From Bog-473 sp963728845 (GTDB taxonomy: Bacteria; Actinomycetota; Acidimicrobiia; Acidimicrobiales; RAAP-2), in NCBI GenBank assembly GCA_963728845.1, contig CAVSLS010000032.1, positions 49,337 through 113,336 on the forward strand: a stretch of 64,000 bases of DNA, written 5' to 3'. The number at the start of each line of letters is the position of its first letter. The stretch's first letter is position 1. Positions 18,711-27,657 of this stretch are shown here, piece by piece. Below the pieces are notes generated by a model. That model was not told the DNA's origin. It was given only the letters and a program-made list of their open reading frames with translations, and ran no database searches. Both the position numbers and the translations under genes were made by a program.

Positions 18711-20012
18711 TCATTCCCTGTGACGGTCAATCGCCGATTTGGTTACGGCCGTCGCCCCAGAGTGCGCGAACGGCCGCGGTCGCCCGTGCGATCGGGACCT
18801 CACGGGGGCCGGTTTGGGTGCAAGGAGGGTCAGACGGGCCACGGTGTCCCCGCCTACCGCGACGCATCCCGAGCTCGTTGGGCAGGACAGCGCGGTCAGC
18901 GTGATGGGGGTGTAGGCGGTCGTCGAGGCTCGGAAGGTCACGCCACGGTTGAGGCTCTGGGCGACCGCCCCGGTGGCGACGGCCGGGAAGCCGATCCACT
19001 TGGTTCCCACCATCGCGCATTGTGTGGCCGAGGGGCAGGCGACGCCGAAGACGTCATCGACAGGCACCGGTTGGGTCGAGAGCTGCCACGTGTGCCCTCC
19101 GTCGGCACTGAGCAGCAGCTGACCTTTGGCCGGGACGACGTCGCTGACGGTCGTGCTCGTCGTCCCCGCCACGACGCATTCCAACGCCGTGAGACACGCC
19201 GCACTCTGCAACAGTCCCACCCCGGCCGGCACGGTCGCCAGGGCCCAGGTGTTCCCGCCGTCAGTACTCAGTGCGACGGCGCCTTCTCCGTGGCTGTTTC
19301 CGGTTGGGACGTACCCGGCGACGAGGCACGAGCCACTGGCGATGCACGTGAGACTGTTGGCAGGGAGGAAGAGCGCGGGGAGCCCGCCCTCTTGTTGCCA
19401 ACTCCCTCCGAAATCGTCGCTGTGGGCCGACCACGTCAGTGTGCCGTCGCTGACGATGGCGGTGCAGCTGGACGTGCTGGTGCACGCGACACTGGTGACA
19501 GCGAGTGCGTTGGTCGGCGACGTTGCGGGCGCCCAGGTCTTGCCGGCGTCGGTGGTCGTCACGACGACGCCGCTCCCGGGCAGCGATGCCCCGTTCGACC
19601 CGACCGCGATGCAATCGGTCGCAGTGGGGCACGAGACGCCACTGAGCTGTGGCGTGCTCCCGCCGGCCACATGCTGAGCCTTCCACGACACGCCGCCATT
19701 GGTGGTGGCCACGATCACGGTGGTCCCGGCCGCCGACGGTGCCGGATTGGGTCCGGCGACGCCCACCGCCCAGCATCGCCGGGCGGTGGCGCAAGACACG
19801 GCATCGAGCTCGCCGGTACCGGCCGGAGCAGGTTGCCCGACCGCGAGTGTCGTACCTTTCGGCTCTCCGAGGACATGCGGAGTCCGGGGTCTGCTCGGGT
19901 GACTGGTCAGCGCGCAGCCCGACCCGATGACCGCGACCGCAGCGAGCAGGAGGGACAGGCCGCGAGCGCGTGGCCGGACACGCCGGTGTCGAGGCACGGA
20001 GCGGGGAGGCAC
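18711..20012 (-). CDS. Secreted Asp-box (BNR) beta-propeller lipoprotein
   Basis: A 433-residue exported protein. The N-terminus has a basic stretch, a hydrophobic core and a lipobox-like GSGC, so it is probably lipid-anchored. At least six Asp-box-like motifs (S/T-x-D-x-G-x-T-W) recur: TTNGGVSW, TTDAGKTW, SDDFGGSW, STDGGNTW, SADGGHTW and SLNRGVTF. Each blade also carries a VSC-x-C-type pair (for example VSCATARRC, VSCPTATDC, VACTSTSSC), suggesting one disulfide per blade. The fold is a sialidase-type or photosynthesis-assembly-type propeller, but sialidase catalytic residues are not evident. It is divergent from the MarP-like gene. Confidence 0.8.
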   Translation of the reverse strand: MPPRSVPRHRRVRPRARGLSLLLAAVAVIGSGCALTSHPSRPRTPHVLGEPKGTTLAVGQPAPAGTGELDAVSCATARRCWAVGVAGPNPAPSAAGTTVIVATTNGGVSWKAQHVAGGSTPQLSGVSCPTATDCIAVGSNGASLPGSGVVVTTTDAGKTWAPATSPTNALAVTSVACTSTSSCTAIVSDGTLTWSAHSDDFGGSWQQEGGLPALFLPANSLTCIASGSCLVAGYVPTGNSHGEGAVALSTDGGNTWALATVPAGVGLLQSAACLTALECVVAGTTSTTVSDVVPAKGQLLLSADGGHTWQLSTQPVPVDDVFGVACPSATQCAMVGTKWIGFPAVATGAVAQSLNRGVTFRASTTAYTPITLTALSCPTSSGCVAVGGDTVARLTLLAPKPAPVRSRSHGRPRPFAHSGATAVTKSAIDRHRE

Positions 20013-20074
20013 GGCGGGACGACAATAGCGGTGGGGGCATCTTTTCGGTCACATCGCCCGATACCCTCGCTCCG

Positions 20075-21259
20075 ATGGATTGGGTGGATCTGTTGATCAT
20101 CGGCCTGATGCTGCTCGCAGCCGTCCATGGGCTGCGGCTCGGCGCGTTGGTTCAACTTCTCACCTTTGGAGGTTTCATCCTCGGGTTCCTGCTCGGAATC
20201 CTGATCTGGGTGCCATTGCTCAGGACCGGCCATGAGAGCGCGACCCGCGCCATCGTCGTCGTGTCCCTGGTCATGGCGACCGCGTGTGTCTTGGGCTCGA
20301 CCGGCCGCGTGCTCGGTACTTGGAGCAATGTCACCGTGCGCCGTCACCATCTGGGTCACGTCGACGCCGTCCTCGGCGTTGGTGTGGCGGTCGTGGCAGT
20401 CCTGCTCTCCGTCTGGCTGTTGGCAGCGGTGATCTCGTCGCCCAACAGCCGCTTCACGTCACTCGACGCCGCAGTGGCCCGTTCCGACATCCTCCACTCC
20501 ATTGACCGGGTCCTTCCCCGGGCCCCCTCGATCTTCAACGACCTACAGACGTTCTTGAACAACCAGGGGTTCCCCCAGGTCTTCGCGACACTCACGCCGC
20601 CCTCGACGCCTTCGGTCCCCACGCCGACGAACGCGGAGACGCGCGCGTTGGCGGATCCGGCCCTGTTCTCCACGGTCAAGATTCTCGGGACCGCCTGCAG
20701 CAACGAGCAAGAGGGGTCGGGATTCGTCGTCGGGCCGGGGCTGGTGGCGACCAACGCCCACGTCGTGGCCGGGGAGAGCAACGGCAACACCCAGGTGCTG
20801 CTTGACGACAACGCCTACAACGCGACCGCCGTGTTCTTCGACCCCGCTTTCGATCTGGCGGTTCTGCGCACCGATGCGCCCCTCGGCCCCGCCCTCACCA
20901 TCGACCCCAATCTCGTCCCTCGGGGAACGCCGGCCGCGTTGCTCGGCTACCCCGAAAACCAGGGATTGACCATCGACCCGGCGGGTGTGACCGAAGAAGT
21001 GACCGCCATCGGGAGGGACATCTACAACAACGGCACGGTGACCCGGGGCGTCTACGCCCTGCAGGCCAACGTGCAGCCAGGCAACTCGGGCGGACCGCTG
21101 ATGGCGCCGAGCGGGCAGGTCGTCGGCGTGGTGTTCTCCCGCTCCACCGTCTACCCGGACGTCGGCTACGCCCTCACGTCGCCGGGCGTTCTGGCCCGTG
21201 TCCAGGTTGCGCTGCACCATCGCGCCGCGGTGAGCACCGGGCCGTGCATCACTGGCTGA
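20075..21259 (+). CDS. MarP-like membrane serine protease
   Basis: A 394-residue membrane protease of the MarP (Rv3671c) type. The N-terminal 125 or so residues are a CvpA-like domain with about four hydrophobic helices, and a periplasmic trypsin-like domain follows. The catalytic triad is H229 (ATNAHVV), D260 (FDLAVL) and S338 (GNSGGP). C208 and C391 sit just before the protease core and near the C-terminus, in the places of the redox-sensitive disulfide known in mycobacterial MarP. In Mycobacterium this family supports intrabacterial pH homeostasis and peptidoglycan hydrolase processing; the role here is inferred by homology. It is followed by GH15 with an 18-base gap, probably co-transcribed. 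Confidence 0.88.
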   Translation: MDWVDLLIIGLMLLAAVHGLRLGALVQLLTFGGFILGFLLGILIWVPLLRTGHESATRAIVVVSLVMATACVLGSTGRVLGTWSNVTVRRHHLGHVDAVLGVGVAVVAVLLSVWLLAAVISSPNSRFTSLDAAVARSDILHSIDRVLPRAPSIFNDLQTFLNNQGFPQVFATLTPPSTPSVPTPTNAETRALADPALFSTVKILGTACSNEQEGSGFVVGPGLVATNAHVVAGESNGNTQVLLDDNAYNATAVFFDPAFDLAVLRTDAPLGPALTIDPNLVPRGTPAALLGYPENQGLTIDPAGVTEEVTAIGRDIYNNGTVTRGVYALQANVQPGNSGGPLMAPSGQVVGVVFSRSTVYPDVGYALTSPGVLARVQVALHHRAAVSTGPCITG

Positions 21260-21277
21260 ACCGGCAAGAATGAAGCC

Positions 21278-23185
21278 ATGAGCCAGCCGATCGAGCACTA
21301 CGCCGTCATCGGCGATCTGCACACCGCCGCCCTGGTCGGGTTGGACGGGTCGGTCGATTGGCTCTGCCTCCCGCACTTCGACTCCCCGTCTTGCTTCACC
21401 CGGCTCCTCGGACACGAGTCCCATGGTTTCTGGCGGATCGCACCGGCGGGTGGCCCGAGCGCGATCTTGGCTACCCGGCGCTGGTACCGCCCCGACACGC
21501 TCGTGCTCGAGACCGAGTTCGACACCGTCACGGGAACGGTGCGCGTGACCGACTGCATGCCCATCCGGGACGAGCACCCCCACCTGGTGCGGTCGGTCGA
21601 GGGCGTCAGCGGCACCGTTGACATGCGCATGGAACTGGTCGTGCGCTTCGACTACGGCGAGGTCCTCCCCTGGGTCACCTCGACCGCCGGCCTGACTCGC
21701 CTGACAGCAGGCCCCGATTCGGTTGCGCTGTGGCACCGCGTGGAGACCGAGGGCAAGGACCTGCGCACGGTGGCGGACTTCACCGTCACCGAGAGGCAGC
21801 GCTACCCCTTCACCTTGGTGTGGCACCCGTCCCACGAGGAACCCCCACCCCCGCTGGACAGCTACTACACCATCCACCTCACCGAGGCGTTCTGGACCGA
21901 CTGGGCGACGCAGTGTTGCTACGTGGGACCGTACAGAGACGCGGTGGTGCGCTCGCTCATCACGCTCAAGGCACTGACGTACCAGCCGACCGGTGGCATC
22001 GTGGCGGCCGCCACCACCTCGCTGCCCGAGGCGCTCGGGGGGAACCGGAACTGGGACTACCGCTTCTGCTGGCTCCGCGACGCGACGCTCACCCTGGAGT
22101 CGCTGATGCGGGGCGGGTACTTCGTGGAGGCCATGGCCTGGCGGGATTGGCTGTTACGTGCGGTCGCGGGGGACGTCTCCAAGTTGCAGATCATGTACGG
22201 GCCAGCGGGTGAGCGTCGGCTCGAGGAATGGGAGGCAGCCTGGCTCCCCGGCTACGAGGGCTCGGAACCGGTCCGCATCGGCAACGCGGCATCGGAACAG
22301 TTCCAGCTCGACGTCTACGGAGAGGTCATGTCGGCACTGCATTCCTCTGCCAGCACCGAGGGCGTACACAGCCGAGCGGCCTGGAGCCTCCAGGTCCAGT
22401 TGATCAACTTCGTGGAGAAGGGGTGGCTCCAGCCCGACGATGGCATCTGGGAGGTCCGGGGGCCGCGCCGGCACTTCACGCATTCCAAGGTGATGGCGTG
22501 GGTCGCAGTTGACCGGGCTGTGCGGACGCTCGAGGAATGGCCTGAACTCAAGGGCCCGCTCGAGCGATGGCGGGCGCTGCGTCACGACATCTTCACTGAG
22601 GTCTGCGAGAAGGGCTACAACCAGGACATCGGCGCCTTCACGCAGTACTACGGCTCAGACAAGCTCGACGCCAGTGTCCTGATGATCCCCCTGGTCGGAT
22701 TCCTCCCACCGAGCGATCCCCGCGTGGTGAGCACGGTCGAAGCGATTCAGCGCGACCTCATGGATCACGGATTCGTGTTGCGGTACAGGACCGACGACGA
22801 CGGCTCGGTCGACGGCTTGACCGGGCGAGAAGGCGCGTTCTTGGCCTGTTCGTTCTGGCTGGTTGACTGCCTTCACATGATCGGGCGCGAAGAAGAGGCC
22901 ACCGAGCTGTTCGAACGGCTCTTGGCCTTGACCAACGACCTGGGCCTGCTCTCGGAGGAGTACGACCCTCTGGAGGGCCGGCTGGTGGGCAACTTCCCGC
23001 AGGCGTTCTCTCACGTGTCTTTGATCAATTCGGCTTTCCGGCTCAGCGGGGTCGATCCACTGGCGCCAGCCGACGACGGGTCCCGCCTGATCATGGACGA
23101 GAGCATCACCAAGTCGGCCCGCGACAAGCGACTTAAGCGCCTCAGTCGCATGGCCGTGCGCCGAAGGCTGGGCGCGTCCCGGTGA
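21278..23185 (+). CDS. Glycoside hydrolase family 15 protein
   Basis: A 635-residue GH15 enzyme of the bacterial glucoamylase/trehalase-like group. The N-terminal beta-domain opens with IEHYAVIGDLHTAALVGLDG and contains WLCLPHFDSPSCFTRLLG. The alpha/alpha barrel carries GNRNWDYRFCWLRDATLTLE, WLPGYEGSEPVRIGNAASEQ, and a C-terminal GLLSEEYDPLEGRLVGNFPQ with the second acidic residue. Bacterial members hydrolyse alpha-glucosidic bonds in trehalose or maltooligosaccharides, and some actinobacterial ones are trehalases with phosphate-linked activity; specificity cannot be assigned from sequence. The GTG of the next short frame overlaps its stop codon, suggesting translational coupling. Confidence 0.9.
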   Translation: MSQPIEHYAVIGDLHTAALVGLDGSVDWLCLPHFDSPSCFTRLLGHESHGFWRIAPAGGPSAILATRRWYRPDTLVLETEFDTVTGTVRVTDCMPIRDEHPHLVRSVEGVSGTVDMRMELVVRFDYGEVLPWVTSTAGLTRLTAGPDSVALWHRVETEGKDLRTVADFTVTERQRYPFTLVWHPSHEEPPPPLDSYYTIHLTEAFWTDWATQCCYVGPYRDAVVRSLITLKALTYQPTGGIVAAATTSLPEALGGNRNWDYRFCWLRDATLTLESLMRGGYFVEAMAWRDWLLRAVAGDVSKLQIMYGPAGERRLEEWEAAWLPGYEGSEPVRIGNAASEQFQLDVYGEVMSALHSSASTEGVHSRAAWSLQVQLINFVEKGWLQPDDGIWEVRGPRRHFTHSKVMAWVAVDRAVRTLEEWPELKGPLERWRALRHDIFTEVCEKGYNQDIGAFTQYYGSDKLDASVLMIPLVGFLPPSDPRVVSTVEAIQRDLMDHGFVLRYRTDDDGSVDGLTGREGAFLACSFWLVDCLHMIGREEEATELFERLLALTNDLGLLSEEYDPLEGRLVGNFPQAFSHVSLINSAFRLSGVDPLAPADDGSRLIMDESITKSARDKRLKRLSRMAVRRRLGASR

Positions 23186-23385
23186 CCACTGAGCGGGTCT
23201 GCGGGGGCTTGCACTGGGTGTCCGAGAGCGCGCTGATCACGGGGCCCGGTCCCATCGGGCTGTCGGCCCCACTGATCGGGGTCCAGCGCAGCCTCGAAGT
23301 ACACGTGCTCGACCAGGACTGGCGGCAGGCGTTTCGGCGGCAACCCGACGACGTCAAGGTCGTCAGGGTGGTCAACGCCCCGTGA
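23182..23385 (+). CDS. Small hypothetical protein between GH15 and MBL genes
   Basis: A 67-residue frame starting at GTG 23182 and ending at TGA 23385. Its start overlaps the GH15 stop (GTGA) and its stop overlaps the GTG of the next gene (GTGA), the typical layout of a translationally coupled operon. The protein has no recognisable domain, signal or membrane segment; the C-terminal half is charged (VLDQDWRQAFRRQPDDVKVV). The double stop-start overlap favours a real gene, but the short length and GC-driven open frames make a chance frame possible. Confidence 0.35.
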   Translation: MTTERVCGGLHWVSESALITGPGPIGLSAPLIGVQRSLEVHVLDQDWRQAFRRQPDDVKVVRVVNAP

Positions 23386-24398
23386 GCGGAACGCACGCGC
23401 ACGGAGGGCACCGGCATCGCCATGGTGACGCTGCCCTCCACGTGCACGACCCCGAGAGCGGCAGCGCCATGCCCGCAATCCCGCCGCCGCGCCAGATCGC
23501 GACCGGCGTGCTCGAGATCGACACCATGCTCGGCGGCTGGGAGCGCGTCACGGCGGGCTACCTCATTGAAGGGCCGGCGCCCGTCCTGATCGAAACGGGC
23601 AGCCAGACCTCAGTGCCCGTGCTTCTCGCCGCGTTGGACCAGATCGGAGTCGGGCCGGCGGAGTTGGCCGGCGTAGCAGTCACGCACATCCACCTCGACC
23701 ATGCGGGAGGTGTCGGCGACGTCGCCCGCGCCTTTCCATCGGCCACCGTCTACGTGCATGAAAAGGGAGCGCGGCACCTTGCCGACCCCTCGCGCCTCAT
23801 CGACTCGGCAGCGCGGGTCTACGGTCCGCTCTTGGACTCGCTCTACGGCCGCATCGACCCCACGCCGTCCGAGCGCCTTCACGTGCTCGACGACGGCGAG
23901 GAGATAGGGGTCGGCCCCGGTCGCACGCTTGTCGCCGTGGACTCCCCGGGTCACGCCAAGCACCACGTCGGTTTGCACGACTCACTGAGCGGGGTGCTCT
24001 TCGCCGGGGACGCGGTCGGCGTCAAGCTGCCGGACGGCGGAGTGCTGCGGCCCGCGACGCCACCTCCGGATTTCGACCTCGACCAGGCACTGACTTCGCT
24101 GTCCAAATTCGCGGCCCGCGGGCCTTCGGGGATCGCGCTCGCCCACTACGGATTGCTGGAGCAGCCTGAAGAGCTCCTGTCGGAGGCTGAGGACACGCTG
24201 CGGCTGTGGGCCGAAACGGCGGAGAAGGCCTACCGAGAGGGCACCGACATCGCCGAGGCGCTGGCCGCCCGCTTCGATCCGCTGCTCGGCGACATCGACA
24301 CTGCACACAAGGAGAAGCTGGAAATCATGAACGGGGTCCATTCGAACGCGGCTGGCTTCCGCCGTTGGCTCGAAGGGCGCGACACCGCGTCCATCTGA
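23382..24398 (+). CDS. Metallo-beta-lactamase-fold hydrolase with His-rich N-terminus
   Basis: A 338-residue MBL-fold protein. The zinc motif THIHLDHAGG (HxHxDH), later SPGHAKHHVGLHD, FAGDAVG and a C-terminal ALAHYG are in the expected order. This group resembles quorum-quenching lactonases and beta-lactamase-like hydrolases, but the substrate is unknown. If translation starts at the overlapping GTG 23382, the first 23 residues include seven His (THAHGGHRHRHG, then LHVHD), a likely metal-binding tail. An internal ATG at 23469 (MPAIPPPRQIATGVLEID) would give a standard N-terminus. The GTGA overlap with the preceding frame favours the longer form. Confidence 0.85.
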   Translation: MSGTHAHGGHRHRHGDAALHVHDPESGSAMPAIPPPRQIATGVLEIDTMLGGWERVTAGYLIEGPAPVLIETGSQTSVPVLLAALDQIGVGPAELAGVAVTHIHLDHAGGVGDVARAFPSATVYVHEKGARHLADPSRLIDSAARVYGPLLDSLYGRIDPTPSERLHVLDDGEEIGVGPGRTLVAVDSPGHAKHHVGLHDSLSGVLFAGDAVGVKLPDGGVLRPATPPPDFDLDQALTSLSKFAARGPSGIALAHYGLLEQPEELLSEAEDTLRLWAETAEKAYREGTDIAEALAARFDPLLGDIDTAHKEKLEIMNGVHSNAAGFRRWLEGRDTASI

Positions 24399-24417
24399 GC
24401 GCTCCGATCCGGCTGCC

Positions 24418-24690
24418 TCAGACCACGAGTTTGGCGCGCAACTCCTCTTGGCGAACCTCGAAGTCGTCCAAGGAGATGCGTCCTTCTGCGAGGTCTTCGT
24501 GCAGAGCGGCGAATTGCTCGAGCAACTGGGTCTGATCGATCTCGTCGGCTGCAGGGCTGCTCGTTGCCTGCCCGCTCGAAGCCGCCTTGTCCTCTCGGCG
24601 CGACAGGCGGTCGTCCATCTTCGCCTTGGCCCGATCCTTCTTGGCCTGGTCGCGCTGCAATTTCCCGAATGTCGATCGTGCGCGTGCCAC
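24418..24690 (-). CDS. Small basic protein with SHOCT-like C-terminus
   Basis: A 90-residue protein from a GTG at 24690 with a clear AGGAG site about six bases upstream. The N-terminus is strongly basic (STFGKLQRDQAKKDRAKAKM) and probably helical. The C-terminal 30 residues (LLEQFAALHEDLAEGRISLD followed by DFEVRQEELRAKL) fit the SHOCT/short C-terminal domain pattern often attached to bacterial membrane or nucleoid proteins. No transmembrane segment is present. The function is unknown. It precedes the serine tRNA on the same strand. Confidence 0.65.
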   Translation of the reverse strand: MARARSTFGKLQRDQAKKDRAKAKMDDRLSRREDKAASSGQATSSPAADEIDQTQLLEQFAALHEDLAEGRISLDDFEVRQEELRAKLVV

Positions 24691-24803
24691 GGTGTACTCC
24701 TTTCCGGCCGCCGCGGAGCGACCAGGTGCTGCCGGCATGGCTCCTGCCCTGCCGCTGTTCTTGCCGCAACTCGCCCATGCGGCGGGCCCTCATCGGCCCC
24801 GAG

Positions 24804-24889
24804 CGGAGGAGGTGGGATTTGAACCCACGGTACCCATGAGGCACAACGGTTTTCGAGACCGTCCGATTCGGCCGCTCTCGCACTCCTCC
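24804..24889 (-). tRNA. tRNA-Ser (CGA)
   Basis: An 86-nt class II tRNA on the minus strand. The acceptor arms GGAGGAG and CTCCTCC pair perfectly, and the T arm is intact (GGGTTCAAATCCC). The anticodon stem ACGGT/ACCGT encloses CTCGAAA, giving anticodon CGA for UCG codons. A long variable arm (tgtgcctcatgggtac) is present, as expected for serine. CCA is not encoded. Confidence 0.95.
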
Positions 24890-25043
24890 GGGCGAGATCC
24901 TACTCGCTCTGACCTGGTCCGGAGGCTCGCGGAGGGATCCGTTCGGCTCCGATCCGCGCAAACAGCGAGGTCAATAGCTTACCGGCCGTCGCCCGTCCCC
25001 ATCGCGCCGCCGGATGAGGGGTCGTGGGGCACGGCGGCCTTCT

Positions 25044-25559
25044 CTACTGGCGTTGCGCCTCAGGCTTCCGAGGGGCTCGAGTTCCCGCCCGCATGTCGGC
25101 GAAGAAAGAGGTGAGCAAGGCGCCGCACTCATCGGCGCGTACACCGTCGGTGACCGGCAGCTCATGGTTGAGCCGCGGGTCGGCGCACAGGTTGTACAAG
25201 GTGCCGCAGGCACCTGCCCTCGGGTCGCTCACCCCGTAGACGACACGGCCGACGCGGGCGGCCACCAGGGCGCCGGCGCACATGGGGCAAGGCTCGAGTG
25301 TCACCACGATCGTCACCTCGGAAAGGCGCCAGCCCCTGACGACCTTGGCGCTGTCGCGCAGGACCAGCATCTCCGCATGGGCGGTGGGATCGCCGGTGCC
25401 CTCGCGCTCATTGTGACGGGCTGCGACGACCTTCCCGCCAACCAGGGCGACGGCTCCCACTGGCACCTCTCCGGCGCTTGCGGCGATCCGCGCTTCAGCG
25501 AGAGCGATCTCCATGGCGTCGTGGTCGCTCAACTGCGTCGGCCTGGCGGCGGTGGGCAT
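25044..25559 (-). CDS. tadA: tRNA adenosine(34) deaminase TadA
   Basis: A 171-residue zinc deaminase. The cytidine/deoxycytidylate deaminase-fold motifs are present: HAEM (zinc ligand and catalytic Glu) and PCPMCAGAL (two zinc Cys), with the preceding GEVPVGAVALVGGKVVA strand and EPCPM loop. Length and C-terminal helix match TadA, which converts A34 to inosine in tRNA-Arg(ACG). The last 15 or so residues are a basic, Arg/Pro-rich tail. It lies downstream of the repeat protein and just upstream of tRNA-Ser(CGA) on the same strand. Confidence 0.93.
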   Translation of the reverse strand: MPTAARPTQLSDHDAMEIALAEARIAASAGEVPVGAVALVGGKVVAARHNEREGTGDPTAHAEMLVLRDSAKVVRGWRLSEVTIVVTLEPCPMCAGALVAARVGRVVYGVSDPRAGACGTLYNLCADPRLNHELPVTDGVRADECGALLTSFFADMRAGTRAPRKPEAQRQ

Positions 25560-25620
25560 GGCCCCAGTATGCGATGTGCGGCTGAGCCAGGGGTAGTCGT
25601 CGACGATCCGGCGGGCTGTC

Positions 25621-27485
25621 TCAGCCCGTGCTGGTGGAGTGCAGCCCCTGCTCGATCGTGCTCAGAGTCGATTGCAGCTGCGCGGCATTGGTCCCGAACT
25701 GTTGGAGGAACGCACCCAGGCGAAGGGCGGGCAGCCCGTCAATGGATTCGAGGAATCGGACGTCTTGTCGCACCTGTGTCTGGGCGACCTGCGCCGTCGA
25801 CTGGGTGGCTGCCGGCACCGTGGTATCGGAGAGAAAGTTGTCGTACAGCTGCAGCGAGTTGATGTAGGGGTTGATGACCGCCGACACGTTCGCGGTCGTG
25901 GGGAACCCCGGAAGCGAGGCGATTGCGGCCCTGGCGGCAGTGGTAGCCGAGTCCACTGCATCGGTTGCCGACTGGAGCCGGGATGCTTCGGCGGTGGTGG
26001 CGGAAGGAACGGGTGCTCGGGTCGATGCAGGCCGGTCGATTGTGGGCACCAGTGCCGAGGCCACGACCAGCACGAGCAGGATGAATAGCATGACTGCCGC
26101 AGCCGTGAGGATGCGCCGCGACGGCTGGTGCTCCTCCTCTGTGTTATTGCGCGCGTGGGCCGGCAGACGCGCCGATTTCCGCTGCAGTTCGTCATCCGGT
26201 GCCTCAGCAGCCGCTGTTCCAACTCTTGTTGTCCGTCGCCTTTCCTCGGCCTGACGCTCCGCTTCGGCCCATCGCTCCATCTGGGCTCGACGCTTCGCAG
26301 CTTGGTCCTCTTCCTCTGCTGGCCGCTCCGCCTCCGCCCGTCGCTCCGCCTCCGCCCGTCGCTCCGCCTCTTCAGCCAGCCGCACCTCCGCGGCCAACCG
26401 GTTCTCTTCAGCCGCCCGTCGCTCCGCCTCCGCCCGTCGCTCCGCCTCCGCCCGTCGCTCCGCCTCTTCAGCCAGCCGAGTCTCCTCGGCCAGCCGCGCC
26501 TCTTCGGCCAACCGCGCCTCTTCGGCCAACCGAGTCTCCTCGGCCAACCGCGCCTCTTCGGCCAACCGAGTCTCCTCGGCCAGCCGCGCCTCTTCGGCCA
26601 ACCGCGCCTCTTCGGCCAACCGAGTCTCCTCGGCCAGCCGGTCTCCTCGGCCAGCCGCGCCTCTTCGGCCAACCGCGCCTCTTCGGCCAACCGAGTCTCC
26701 TCGGCCAGCCGCGCCTCTTCGGCCAACCGCGCCTCTTCGGCCAACCGCGCCTCTTCGGCCAACCGCGCCTCTTCGGCCAACCGCGCCTCTTCGGCCAACC
26801 GCGCCTCTTCGGCCAACCGCGCCTCTTCGGCCAACCGCGCCTCTTCGGCCAACCGCGCCTCTTCGGCCAACCGAGTCTCTTCGGCCAACCGCGCCTCTTC
26901 GGCCAACCGCGCCTCTTCGGCCAACCGCGCCTCTTCGGCCGCCCGTCGCTCCGCCTCCGCCCGTCGCTCCGCCTCTTCAGCCAGCCGCGCCTCTTCGGCC
27001 AGCCGCGCCTCTTCGGCCAGCCGCGCCTCTTCGGCCAGCCGCGCCTCTTCGGCCAGCCGCGCCGCTTCGGCCAACCGCGCCGCTTCGGCCAGCCGCGCCG
27101 CTTCGGCCAACCGCGCCTCTTCGGCCAGCCGCGCCTCTTCGGCCAGCCGCGCCTCTTCGGCCAGCCTCTCGGCTTCCGCCGCCGCCGCTTCCGCCGCCGC
27201 CGCTTCCGCCGCCAACTCTTCGGCCGACTTGCGCATCACGGTTGCCTCGATCCGCTCGAGGGCGGCGTCCGCGTTGGATTGGCTATCGAGGACAGGGTCC
27301 TCCACGTCGAGCATTGCTTCCCAGTCGAAATCGGAGTCGTCCGCGTGGAGATCCTCGTCGAGCTCGGATTCGGTGACGTCCAGCTCGTCGTCTTCCTCGT
27401 CCGGGACGAACACGTCCCACGGGAAATCCATGTCCTCCGCGTCGAGTTCGGGCTCGTCGGAAAGGTCGGAAAGATCGGTCGTCAT
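25621..27485 (-). CDS. Repeat-built membrane protein with LAEEAR tandem repeat (frameshifted)
   Basis: About 621 residues, from the ATG at 27485. Residues 1-80 or so are strongly acidic (for example EPELDAEDMDFPWDVF). An AEAAAAE helix leads into a long run of six-residue units R-L-A-E-E-A (variants E-E-T, A-E-A), interrupted by ERRAEAER blocks, encoded by 18-bp units from about 26330 to 27180. A hydrophobic helix follows (AAAVMLFILLVLVVASALVP), then a secreted C-terminal domain of about 130 residues with QTQVRQDVRFLESIDGLPAL. A one-base deletion near 26638 shifts the frame inside the repeats. The Glu/Arg pattern predicts a long single alpha helix or coiled coil. The topology suggests a cytosolic rod anchored in the membrane. 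Function unknown. Confidence 0.8.
26330..27180. repeat. 18-bp tandem repeat array inside the repeat-built gene
   Basis: Tandem 18-bp units, on the + strand close to CGCGCCTCTTCGGCCAAC, run for about 850 bases with substitutions that mostly keep the six-residue protein unit. Variants carry CGAGTCTCC (T in place of A at the sixth position), and longer interruptions encode ERRAEAER. One unit near 26638 has lost a base. There are no spacers between units, so this is not a CRISPR array. Such arrays are prone to copy-number change and to assembly collapse. Confidence 0.9.
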
Positions 27486-27657
27486 GATGTGGTGTGGTCG
27501 GAGACGCCGGTCATGTGGACGCCGCGGCTCGATATGCCGGTGTCGTGTTCGTGCGCAGGCAACCCGGCGCAGGGCTCATCGGCCTTCTGGGCCGAGCGTG
27601 GGTCCACGTTTGACCTATCGGTCGGGAGTGCGCAGGAATTGAGCCCTTCTCCCGAAG

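Noticed and set aside
26330..27180. Possible CRISPR array
   Set aside because: Units are directly adjacent with no unique spacers, and they encode a regular six-residue repeat in a real gene.
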